From: Dehalococcoidia bacterium
GTDB taxonomy: Bacteria > Chloroflexota > Dehalococcoidia > Dehalococcoidales > DAOWLH01
Assembly: GCA_030638985.1 (NCBI GenBank)
Contig: DAOWDO010000044.1
Span: 1 to 6,742 of the forward strand
Reading direction: 5' to 3'
Length of the DNA: 6,742 bases
Below the pieces are notes generated by a model. That model was not told the DNA's origin and did no database searches. It saw only the letters and a program-made list of their open reading frames with translations. A program made the translations under genes and the position numbers. This document shows, in pieces, positions 1-5,476 of this stretch (position 1 is its first letter; every line of letters starts with the position of its first letter).

Positions 1-57
1 CGAACCCACTAACCTACCGATTACAAGTCGGTTGCGCTACCGTTGCGCCACTCGGGC
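1..57 (-). tRNA. tRNA-Thr (anticodon UGU), 3' end cut by window edge
   Basis: Read on the minus strand from base 57, the sequence folds as a tRNA. The acceptor 5' strand is GCCCGAG, the D arm is GCGC / AACGGTA / GCGC, and the anticodon arm is ACCGA / CTTGTAA / TCGGT. A variable region AGGTTA and the start of the T arm (GTGGG then TTCG) follow. The seven-base anticodon loop puts TGT at positions 34-36 (plus-strand 23-25), so it decodes ACA and other ACN threonine codons. All visible stems pair perfectly. The 3' half of the T arm, the acceptor 3' strand and any encoded CCA lie outside the window, so the gene is truncated by the window edge and not broken. It is downstream of and co-directional with the deacetylase gene, with its own promoter-like sequences in between. 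Confidence 0.95.
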
Positions 58-60
58 ATA

Positions 61-89
61 ATTATCGCAGGTCTGCCGGCTGATGTCAA
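61..89 (-). promoter_or_regulatory. Proximal promoter-like sequence at tRNA-Thr
   Basis: On the minus strand, TTGACA (84-89) is followed after exactly 17 bases by GATAAT (61-66), a near-consensus sigma70 pair. However, the -10 box ends only three bases before the mature tRNA 5' end (base 57). A normal +1 would therefore fall inside the acceptor stem and could not make a complete tRNA. It may be a chance match, a decoy, or work with an unusually short discriminator. The distal pair at 99-127 is the more workable promoter. Confidence 0.35.
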
Positions 90-98
90 CTGCGGCTC

Positions 99-127
99 AT
101 TATAGATAGTGACTGATGTGAAGTCAA
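99..127 (-). promoter_or_regulatory. Promoter for tRNA-Thr (distal)
   Basis: On the minus strand, TTGACT (122-127) is followed after 17 bases by TATAAT (99-104): a 5/6 match at -35, a perfect -10, and optimal spacing. The predicted start is near base 92, giving a roughly 35-base 5' leader before the tRNA, as expected for a precursor processed by RNase P. It sits in the gap just after the deacetylase stop codon. I see no convincing terminator between that stop and the promoter, so read-through from the upstream operon is also possible. Confidence 0.7.
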
Positions 128-143
128 GCTTGAGTCCAGGTTT

Positions 144-842
144 CTACCACCACATATCAATGCGATGGAAGGCTTCGGCAAGCTCATATTCCTCCTCTCT
201 GGCGTTTTCCTGTGCCCACTGACGCATCCTCTTCTCAAGCTCCTGGCCAAAGGCGCCCGTCTGGCTCCGGTGACAGCGCAGTGCGGCCAGCTTGGTATCA
301 AAGGTATCGGTGATATTGACGCGGTAGTCGGGCTCCTCGGTGTTAAAGAGCAAGATCTCGTTGACCTTGTGAGGCCCCAGACCTTCTTCAAGAAGATCCG
401 GGTAGGCCAGATGGTCCCGGGCGTAGGGGAAGATGGCGTCCATAACCGCCTGACCACAGACCCTGTGGTCGTGGTGCCACCAGAAGTAGCGGGTGTAGGG
501 GTCAACCGTTATCACCGTCTCCGGCCGGTATGTCCTTATGAGGCGTACCAGTTGCTTTCGCAGCTCCGGTGTATACTCCAGCTCCTGGTCGGGGTAGCCG
601 AGGAAGATTACTTCCTTTACGCCAAGGGTCTCGGCCGCCGCTCGCTGCTCCTGCTGCCGCGTCCTGGCCAGGTCCTCCGGCTTTGTCTGCCGGTCGCTGG
701 TGCCTTTGTTGCCGTTGGTGCAGATAACATAGACAACGTCCTTGTCATCTTTCACCAGGCAGGCTACTGTTCCGGCGGCACCGAATTCAGCGTCATCGGG
801 GTGTGGTGTCACCACCATTACCTGAGCTGGCTTCACTGTCAA
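144..842 (-). CDS. PIG-L/LmbE family N-acetylglucosaminyl deacetylase (MshB/BshB-like)
   Basis: Predicted zinc-dependent deacetylase that removes the N-acetyl group from a GlcNAc-containing conjugate, probably in the cytoplasm (no signal peptide). From the chosen TTG start the protein has 232 residues. The N-terminal metal motif TPHPDDAEFGAAGT contains H14 and D17 (zinc ligands by family analogy) and D16 (general base). The second motif is HHDHR at 123-127, where H126 would be the third ligand and the usual proline of HPDH is a histidine. The late K-AL--H-SQ block (about 184-194) is also typical. The length fits BshB/generic PIG-L better than the longer MshB. Start choice: a GTG at 866 gives eight more residues but has no evident Shine-Dalgarno, while TTG at 842 has AAGGAGA six bases upstream. 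The gene lies 27 bases after the GT4 stop and is last in the three-gene operon. Family assignment is secure. The substrate is inferred from the MshA-like neighbour. Confidence 0.93.
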   Translation of the reverse strand: MTVKPAQVMVVTPHPDDAEFGAAGTVACLVKDDKDVVYVICTNGNKGTSDRQTKPEDLARTRQQEQRAAAETLGVKEVIFLGYPDQELEYTPELRKQLVRLIRTYRPETVITVDPYTRYFWWHHDHRVCGQAVMDAIFPYARDHLAYPDLLEEGLGPHKVNEILLFNTEEPDYRVNITDTFDTKLAALRCHRSQTGAFGQELEKRMRQWAQENAREEEYELAEAFHRIDMWW

Positions 843-848
843 CGATAG

Positions 849-855
849 TCTCCTT
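849..855 (-). promoter_or_regulatory. Ribosome binding site that sets a TTG start
   Basis: On the minus strand AAGGAGA lies six bases before TTG at 842-840, an ideal Shine-Dalgarno distance. It falls inside the reading frame if translation is started at the upstream GTG (866), which argues against that start. The next in-frame GTG (836) would be 12 bases away, which is less good. Confidence 0.75.
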
Positions 856-869
856 AACTTCGGCACCGG

Positions 870-2090
870 CTAGGATACGACGACGGGTTGGCGGGCCAGC
901 ACCGAATCGTATTCTGCCAACACCGCCCGGGCGATATTTGACCAGTCAAACCTGGTCACCGATTCTCTGATTGAGCCGTCACGTTCTTTCTTCAGGGAAA
1001 GCGACTGCTCTATCCTCCGGGCCAGTTGCTGCTCTTGCCCGGCGGCAACCACGTACCCGGTTTGCCCCTGCCGGATGACGGTGGCCGCAGAACCGACATC
1101 GGTGGCTACCACCGGTGTACCGCAGGCCAGTGACTCCAGTATTACCAGGCAGAAGGTCTCGTAGAAAGAAGGGACGACACAGACGTCAGCGGAGCTGTAA
1201 TAGAGTGGCAGCTTGCTCTGTGGCACCGAACCAGGGAAGGAAACCGATTCCGAAATGCCCAGTTTCTGCGAGAGAGCGGTCAGCCTGGCCACTTCTGGCT
1301 GGCTTGAGTCGTCACCCCCGATAATTATCAGCTTTGGGCTGGAGCCCCTTAGCTGGCTGGTCGCCGCCAGCAGCCTGTCGATGCCCTTAAGCGGCTCAAT
1401 GCGGCCGACAAAGAGGATAACCCTGTCGTCGTTTAGCCCCAGCTGGTGCCGGGCATAGCTTTTAGGGACTGGCTGGAATAGTTCCAGATTAATGCCGCAG
1501 GGGATGACCTTTATCTTATCCGGTGAAGCCTGGTAATGGGTGACCAGGTCATCCTTCTCCCTGGCGGTAGCGGTTATGATGACGGGGCAATTGTTGACCA
1601 GTTCCTGCTCTGTCTGCAGGCGGAGCTCGCTTTCTTTGCCTCCGATAGCCAGCCGGTTCTTTATCAGCCCCAGGGTGTGGAACATCACCAGGTTGGGTAC
1701 CTGCCAGGATTGGGAAAGCCACTGGCCCACCTGACCGGAGAGCCAGTAGTGGCTGTGAATCAGGTCGTATCCAGGGTGATGGCCTCTCGTGAAGTCCTCC
1801 AGGTTGCTGGCAAAATCGGGCAGGTGGCGGTACTGCACTAGTTTCCCCATATCCCTGACCCCACCGGCGTTGATGTGGATGAGACGCACATTGGGGTAGG
1901 GATGGTAAATCTGGTCGTCGTGCACATCGTGGGCCCGGGTGTAGATGTCAACCCGGTGGCCCAGCCGGCCCAGCTCCCGGGCCAGCTCCCGGACATAGAC
2001 ATTCATGCCGCCGGTGTCCCTGCCTCCCAGCTGTCCCTGCGGGCAACTGTGAACACTGAGCATGGCTATCCTTAACTTAGACTTAATCAT
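870..2090 (-). CDS. GT4 family glycosyltransferase, MshA-like (retaining, GT-B fold)
   Basis: Predicted cytoplasmic retaining glycosyltransferase of 406 residues, near the usual GT4 length. The N-terminal acceptor domain has a glycine-rich segment ending GGMN (27-30), then VYVRELARELGRLGHRVDIYTR, as in MshA. HSHYWLSGQVG (112-122), HTLG (138-141) and the ESELRLQ segment (153-159) align with MshA blocks. Y115, T139 and R157 sit where Corynebacterium MshA binds the inositol phosphate (alignment by eye). The C-terminal donor domain has FVGRIEPLKG (R230, K235) and PSFYETFCLVILE with the E-x7-E pair E311/E319. MshA transfers GlcNAc from UDP-GlcNAc to inositol-1-phosphate. Sucrose-synthase-like and other GT4 enzymes share many of these motifs, so the donor and acceptor remain unproven. 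ATG start at 2090 with AGGGAG (2100-2105) nine bases upstream. It begins 5 bases after the acyltransferase stop, so translational coupling is likely. No truncation or missing catalytic residue is seen. Confidence 0.92.
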   Translation of the reverse strand: MIKSKLRIAMLSVHSCPQGQLGGRDTGGMNVYVRELARELGRLGHRVDIYTRAHDVHDDQIYHPYPNVRLIHINAGGVRDMGKLVQYRHLPDFASNLEDFTRGHHPGYDLIHSHYWLSGQVGQWLSQSWQVPNLVMFHTLGLIKNRLAIGGKESELRLQTEQELVNNCPVIITATAREKDDLVTHYQASPDKIKVIPCGINLELFQPVPKSYARHQLGLNDDRVILFVGRIEPLKGIDRLLAATSQLRGSSPKLIIIGGDDSSQPEVARLTALSQKLGISESVSFPGSVPQSKLPLYYSSADVCVVPSFYETFCLVILESLACGTPVVATDVGSAATVIRQGQTGYVVAAGQEQQLARRIEQSLSLKKERDGSIRESVTRFDWSNIARAVLAEYDSVLARQPVVVS

Positions 2091-2095
2091 CCGGG

Positions 2096-3106
2096 TTAAC
2101 TCCCTGAGTGATGAAGATGGCCGGTATCACCAATGGATATATGGCATTCGTGGAGGGGAATCTCGGTTCCCCCCAGTCGGTACTTATAGACCTCGGCCCC
2201 GCGCAGAAAGTCGAACCTGTCCTTTTTCTGCTCAATGCTGTCTTTTATGCACAGTACTTTGGAAATCAAGCCGACACTTAGCTCTCTGTAACCAGGGTCA
2301 TAGCCGCTGTTGTAAAGGTAGATGCTGTTATTATAGTCGAAATAGGCGACACTTGCCACCGGCAGCGAGTTTAACTCCAAAAATCCGAGCCGCAGAAGGC
2401 CATCATCAGCCATGGTGCCGGCCAGCAGTTCAAAGAAGTTTCCCATGCGGTCGGTCATAAAGCGTGCTTTGTCCTGCCGGCTGTGGCGAAACATCCTGAT
2501 AAAGAGGTCAAGTTGAGACAGGGCCTCTTTGCCGTCGCGGTAAACACGGAAGCCGGTGGTTCCCAACTCCTCAAGTCTTCTCATCTTGCGCCTCACTTCA
2601 TGGCGCTGGCTGTTGGCCAGACCGGAGAGATAGTCGTCCCAGGTCCCGGGCAGCTCAAGCTCTAGGGAAACGTCGTACTGGCGGCAGGACACCCGGTAGC
2701 CCCGCCCGCCGGCGATGTCAACCAGGCTGGTGAGAACCGTGGAATCGGGTCTTAACGCCTCCAGATCAAGCTGACTGACACCTCTCTGGACGAGCTCGTC
2801 GAGCAGGCTGCCATAGAAATCGGCTTCCCGCCCCGGGCTGATGACGAAGTCCAGATAGTCACATACCCGGCTTGCACAGATAAATGAAGCCTTCTTGCCT
2901 CTCAGCTTGAGTGGAGCAATACCAATGATGGCATCGTCCTTCCTGACCACGCCGAGAAATAGGCTGTAGCCGCTGCCAAAGGCCTGCCACCATGCCTTAT
3001 GCCAGCCGGGCAGGGCAAAGACGCTCCCCCGTTTCATGCTATCAGGCAACCCTGCCCACAGGGAAGCGAGGTGGTCGAAGCTCTCCAGGGAAAAGGAATG
3101 GCTCAT
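2096..3106 (-). CDS. GNAT-like acyltransferase, CelD/BcsL type (Acetyltransf_6)
   Basis: Predicted N- or O-acyltransferase of 336 residues with the double-GNAT architecture of the CelD/BcsL (Acetyltransf_6, FemAB-related) group. Visible family marks are the N-terminal PGWHKAWWQAFG (33-44), a DYLDF segment (83-87), a basic helix around 168-179 (RHEVRRKMRRLE) opening the second domain, YNSGYDPGYRELSVG (265-279), and the FDFLRGAEVYKYRLG signature (298-312). No signal peptide or membrane span is seen, so a cytoplasmic location is inferred. It is the first gene of the operon with the GT4 transferase and the deacetylase, so it may acylate the amine freed by the deacetylase or another position on the same sugar conjugate. 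That is inference: members of this family have poorly known and varied substrates. The ATG start at 3106 keeps the whole conserved N-terminus but lacks a recognisable Shine-Dalgarno. The next ATG (3037) would remove part of the domain's first helix. Confidence 0.85.
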   Translation of the reverse strand: MSHSFSLESFDHLASLWAGLPDSMKRGSVFALPGWHKAWWQAFGSGYSLFLGVVRKDDAIIGIAPLKLRGKKASFICASRVCDYLDFVISPGREADFYGSLLDELVQRGVSQLDLEALRPDSTVLTSLVDIAGGRGYRVSCRQYDVSLELELPGTWDDYLSGLANSQRHEVRRKMRRLEELGTTGFRVYRDGKEALSQLDLFIRMFRHSRQDKARFMTDRMGNFFELLAGTMADDGLLRLGFLELNSLPVASVAYFDYNNSIYLYNSGYDPGYRELSVGLISKVLCIKDSIEQKKDRFDFLRGAEVYKYRLGGTEIPLHECHISIGDTGHLHHSGS

Positions 3107-3120
3107 GGTTCAATTTTTTA

Positions 3121-3150
3121 AGCATAGCATTTTGTTATCATCCAGCGCAA
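3121..3150 (-). promoter_or_regulatory. Possible extended -10 promoter for the acyltransferase-GT4-deacetylase operon
   Basis: On the minus strand, TATGCT (3121-3126) is preceded by TGC, giving an extended -10 (TGn). A weak -35 TTGCGC (3145-3150) lies 18 bases further upstream. The predicted start, near 3113-3115, leaves only about 7-9 bases before the ATG at 3106. This fits the absence of a Shine-Dalgarno there and would make the mRNA nearly leaderless. The match is modest. Confidence 0.4.
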
Positions 3151-3170
3151 CGGAGCCGGAGCAGATGAAA

Positions 3171-3199
3171 TTGACAGGAAACAGGGCAATGGCTAAACT
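3171..3199 (+). promoter_or_regulatory. Promoter for the site-2 protease gene
   Basis: A perfect -35 TTGACA (3171-3176) is followed after 17 bases by TAAACT (3194-3199), a 4/6 match to the -10 consensus. The predicted start is near 3206, giving a leader of about 50 bases before the GTG start at 3258. The -35 overlaps the left arm of the inverted repeat at 3173-3236, a layout typical of a repressor-controlled promoter. Confidence 0.6.
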
Positions 3200-3236
3200 C
3201 AATACAGGGCTGCTGGCAGCGTCCTGTTTTCCTGTC
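3173..3236. repeat. Inverted repeat built from ACAGG/CCTGT units (candidate operator)
   Basis: The left arm GACAGGAAACAGG (3173-3185) is the reverse complement of the right arm CCTGTTTTCCTGTC (3223-3236), apart from one extra T in the right arm. Each arm is itself a direct repeat: ACAGG at 3174 and 3181, CCTGT at 3223 and 3231. A fifth copy, ACAGG, is at 3204-3208. The arms flank the predicted start of the plus-strand promoter, the left one overlapping its -35. The whole element lies upstream of the minus-strand operon, so one protein could bind between the two divergent units. I do not recognise the motif as belonging to a named regulator. Confidence 0.5.
3204..3227 (+). other. Leader hairpin of the site-2 protease transcript
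   Basis: ACAGG-GCTG pairs with CAGC-CCTGT around a CTGG tetraloop, with a two-base GT bulge on the 3' side: nine base pairs in all. It starts about where transcription is predicted to begin and is followed by a short T run (3227-3230). It could be a 5'-stabilising hairpin or a weak attenuator. The T run is too short for a confident terminator call. Confidence 0.35.
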
Positions 3237-3242
3237 TTATGC

Positions 3243-3250
3243 AAAGGGAG
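3243..3250 (+). promoter_or_regulatory. Ribosome binding site deciding the GTG start of the site-2 protease
   Basis: AAAGGGAG lies seven bases before GTG at 3258. The open frame continues upstream to 3036, with ATGs at 3105 and 3189, but these precede or lie within the predicted promoter and would add about 50-75 residues that look unlike the protease family. The GTG start gives the compact N-terminus normal for the family. Confidence 0.75.
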
Positions 3251-3257
3251 TATTAAG

Positions 3258-4379
3258 GTGATTAATGGTGGCATATCCCTGGGACGTCTGTTTGGTATTT
3301 CCATACGGCTGCATTTCTCCTGGTTTTTTATCTTCATCCTGGTAATCTGGTTGCTGGCGGCGAACTGGTTTCCGGGTACATTCCCGGAGTGGAGTCCGGT
3401 CACCTCGATAATAGCCGCCGTCATCACCAGCCTGCTATTTTTTGGCTCCGTTCTGGCCCACGAGTTGATGCACAGTATTGTTGCCCGGGCATCGGGTATA
3501 CCGGTCAAGGGGATTACCCTGTTCATCTTTGGCGGCGTTTCTCAGATAACGGAGGAGCCGAGAGTGCCCGGGGTGGAGTTCCGTGTCGCCATCGCCGGCC
3601 CGGCGACCAGCCTTTTACTGGGGCTTGTCTTCGGGGCCATTTACCTTACTGTGCCCGAGCGGTTTGAGGCAATAATAGCAGTAACATTCTGGTTGGGCTG
3701 GATAAACATAATGCTGGCCGTCTTTAACCTGCTTCCCGGGTTCCCGCTGGATGGCGGACGGGTGTTGCGGTCAATAATCTGGTGGCGGACCGGCAACTTG
3801 CGTAAAGCCACCAGGTGGGCTTCTACCGCCGGCCGGGTAATCGGTTTCCTTTTCATATTTGCCGGCATCTGGCTTCTGTTTACCGGCTACTGGTTCAACG
3901 GGTTATGGCTGGCCTTTATTGGCTGGTTTCTCAGCAACGCCGCTGCCGGTAGCTATCGTCAGCTCGTTATCCAGCAGATGCTGCAGGGCCATGATGCCTC
4001 CGAGATCATGACCCAGGACTGCGTCATGGTAGCCCCGGACACCACGGTTGAGAAACTGGTCAACGAATACGTGCTCCCCTCCGGGAATCGCTGTCTGACG
4101 GTGGGTGAAGCCGGTCATGTCCAGGGACTGGTTACCCTGAAAGATATCAGGTCGGTGCCCCGGGACAGATGGCCCGGTGTCCGAATTACCGAGGTAATGA
4201 CGCCCATCGACAAGCTGAAGTGGGTGCCGCCGGATGAAGACCTGGCCAAGGTGCTGGGCACCTTGACACAGCAGGATATTAATCAGCTACCTGTTGTTGA
4301 AGGCGGCCGCATTGTAGGTATGATAGCCCGCGATAACCTGCTTGCCTTCATCAGCATGCGCGAAAAGCTGGGCATGTAA
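3258..4379 (+). CDS. M50 family site-2 zinc metalloprotease with two CBS domains
   Basis: Predicted intramembrane metalloprotease of 373 residues, the usual length for CBS-containing S2P proteins. After a short N-terminus (ISLGRLFGISIRLHFSWF) come hydrophobic segments at about 21-37 and 50-67, the second running into the HELMH zinc motif (H68, E69, H72). Further segments lie at about 108-130, 138-160, 193-210 and 212-228. The third-ligand motif LLPGFPLDGGR has D165 in the LDGG. Two CBS domains follow (about 245-300 and 308-368), likely sensing an adenine nucleotide or similar ligand. The family cleaves transmembrane substrates such as anti-sigma factors within the membrane. The substrate here cannot be told: no sigma or anti-sigma gene is in the window. 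It is a single plus-strand gene, diverging from the acyltransferase operon and converging on the isomerase gene with a 12-base gap. No terminator hairpin is evident there. Start chosen by ribosome binding site and promoter position. Confidence 0.95.
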   Translation: MINGGISLGRLFGISIRLHFSWFFIFILVIWLLAANWFPGTFPEWSPVTSIIAAVITSLLFFGSVLAHELMHSIVARASGIPVKGITLFIFGGVSQITEEPRVPGVEFRVAIAGPATSLLLGLVFGAIYLTVPERFEAIIAVTFWLGWINIMLAVFNLLPGFPLDGGRVLRSIIWWRTGNLRKATRWASTAGRVIGFLFIFAGIWLLFTGYWFNGLWLAFIGWFLSNAAAGSYRQLVIQQMLQGHDASEIMTQDCVMVAPDTTVEKLVNEYVLPSGNRCLTVGEAGHVQGLVTLKDIRSVPRDRWPGVRITEVMTPIDKLKWVPPDEDLAKVLGTLTQQDINQLPVVEGGRIVGMIARDNLLAFISMREKLGM

Positions 4380-4391
4380 TTCGGGGCATGC

Positions 4392-5462
4392 TTATGGCTG
4401 GCTCTTCCCCAGTTCTGCCTTGAGAAAATCGATGGTCTTAACCGGGGAGGGGTCTGTCTGGTTCAGGATTGCCAGATAGTAGCTGACATAATCCCCGATG
4501 AGCACCAGGCTCATCATCTGTGCCAGGGAGCTCTTGCCTGCTCCATCCTCAAAGTGGTGGCGAACCCCGGCCTGCTCCAGAAGCCTGGCGGTTATCTGGT
4601 AGCGCCGGATGAGCCGCTCTGAGAGGTAGCTTGACCGCAGCATGACTACCACGACGGAAGGTGCCAGCTCTATCGGGAACTGGTAGCCGACAACGGCGTT
4701 GTGGTTGAGCTCGGAGAAGGCTTCGTAAAAAGCCCAGGCCTTGCTGTTTTCATTGAGCTGTGTCTTCCAGCGGTGGGCGACTTCGGCGGTGATGCCGCCA
4801 CCGTAGATTATCGGCATCCGGCCGTAAAGCTCGCCAGCTAGTTTCTTGGCCCGGTTCTCGGCTGCGGGGACTGTCTCGTTGATTTCCTGTGCCAGCTTGT
4901 CTAGAACTTCAACCATTTCAGCAACGCCGGCTGATTTATCTCCGGTAATGCCCAGCTTCTGCATAAAGGCGAGGATGGGCAGGAGGCTGAAGGCCAGGGC
5001 GGCGCGGGGTTGGGCCTGGTAATCAAAAATAAAAAGAGGCACCCCGTTTTCCTTGGCTGTTTCCTTGAGTTTACCGCCGGTGGTGATAGCCAGCTTCCTG
5101 GCTCCGGTCTTGAGGGCTTGTCCAAAAGAAGAAAGGGTCTCCTCGGTGTTGCCGGAATAGCTGGAGGCGATGACCAGGGTCCGGTCATCTACAAAGGCAG
5201 GCAGTTGATACTGGCGATTGACGATGATGGGCAGCTTGGCCTCATGTGCCACTAGGCTGGCGGCTAGGTCACCACCGATAGCCGAGCCTCCCATGCCCAG
5301 CACCACCACCCTGTCAATCCGGGAGTAGTCCTCGGGCAAATCAAAGGCCATCGCCATTTGCCACGCCTGCTGGCATATTCGGGGAACTTCATGGATTCGG
5401 GCAAGCATTTCCCCGGGGTCGTAGCGGCTATATAATTTAGGGTCGTCTAAGTTTGTGCTCAT
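4392..5462 (-). CDS. Bifunctional phosphoglucose/phosphomannose isomerase (SIS domain)
   Basis: Predicted cytoplasmic aldose-ketose isomerase interconverting fructose-6-P with glucose-6-P and mannose-6-P. The 356 residues carry two SIS domains. The first has GMGGSAIGGD (56-65) and the phosphate-binding SSYSGNTEET (100-109). The second has YGGGITAEVAHRWKTQLNEN (220-239) and ELNHNAVVGY (251-260). E238 and H254 are spaced as the catalytic Glu and His of the Pyrobaculum PGI/PMI enzyme (16 residues apart), and the C-terminal DPSPVKTIDFLK block (337-348) is the family's ending, with K342 a likely active-site lysine. These assignments are by eye. ATG start at 5462 with a textbook AAGGAGGT six bases upstream that overlaps the mutase stop codon, so the two genes are co-transcribed and probably translationally coupled. 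The joint product would be hexose phosphates for nucleotide sugars and central metabolism. No anomaly is seen. Confidence 0.94.
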   Translation of the reverse strand: MSTNLDDPKLYSRYDPGEMLARIHEVPRICQQAWQMAMAFDLPEDYSRIDRVVVLGMGGSAIGGDLAASLVAHEAKLPIIVNRQYQLPAFVDDRTLVIASSYSGNTEETLSSFGQALKTGARKLAITTGGKLKETAKENGVPLFIFDYQAQPRAALAFSLLPILAFMQKLGITGDKSAGVAEMVEVLDKLAQEINETVPAAENRAKKLAGELYGRMPIIYGGGITAEVAHRWKTQLNENSKAWAFYEAFSELNHNAVVGYQFPIELAPSVVVVMLRSSYLSERLIRRYQITARLLEQAGVRHHFEDGAGKSSLAQMMSLVLIGDYVSYYLAILNQTDPSPVKTIDFLKAELGKSQP

Positions 5463-5468
5463 AGCTGT

Positions 5469-5476
5469 ACCTCCTT
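5469..5476 (-). promoter_or_regulatory. Ribosome binding site of the isomerase, overlapping the mutase stop
   Basis: On the minus strand AAGGAGGT lies six bases before the isomerase ATG. Its first two bases are shared with the TAA stop of the phosphohexomutase (5475-5477). This placement suggests that ribosomes finishing the mutase help start the isomerase. Confidence 0.85.

Noticed and set aside
1..57. tRNA-Thr as an integration (attachment) site of a mobile element
   Set aside because: No integrase, phage gene or direct repeat of the tRNA end is seen, and the tRNA 3' end where such sites occur is outside the window.
124..133. Palindrome TCAAGCTTGA as a terminator of the deacetylase operon
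   Set aside because: It has no loop, is not GC-rich and has no following T run. It partly overlaps the -35 box of the tRNA promoter.
165..848. Long plus-strand open frame (227 codons) opposite the deacetylase gene
   Set aside because: It mirrors the deacetylase almost end to end, has no recognisable domain or ribosome binding site, and the minus strand carries clear PIG-L motifs. It is an antisense shadow.
3036..3257. N-terminal extension of the site-2 protease frame, with ATGs at 3105 and 3189
   Set aside because: It overlaps the acyltransferase coding region and the predicted promoter, adds non-family sequence, and lacks the good ribosome binding site that precedes GTG 3258.
3110..3526. 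Minus-strand open frame of 138 codons in the divergent region
   Set aside because: It covers the promoter, leader and first part of the protease gene on the opposite strand, has no domain signature, and is best explained as a shadow.
4366..4400. Possible bidirectional terminator between the convergent protease and isomerase genes
   Set aside because: Only short GCATG/CATGC matches are present, with no stable stem followed by T runs on either strand.
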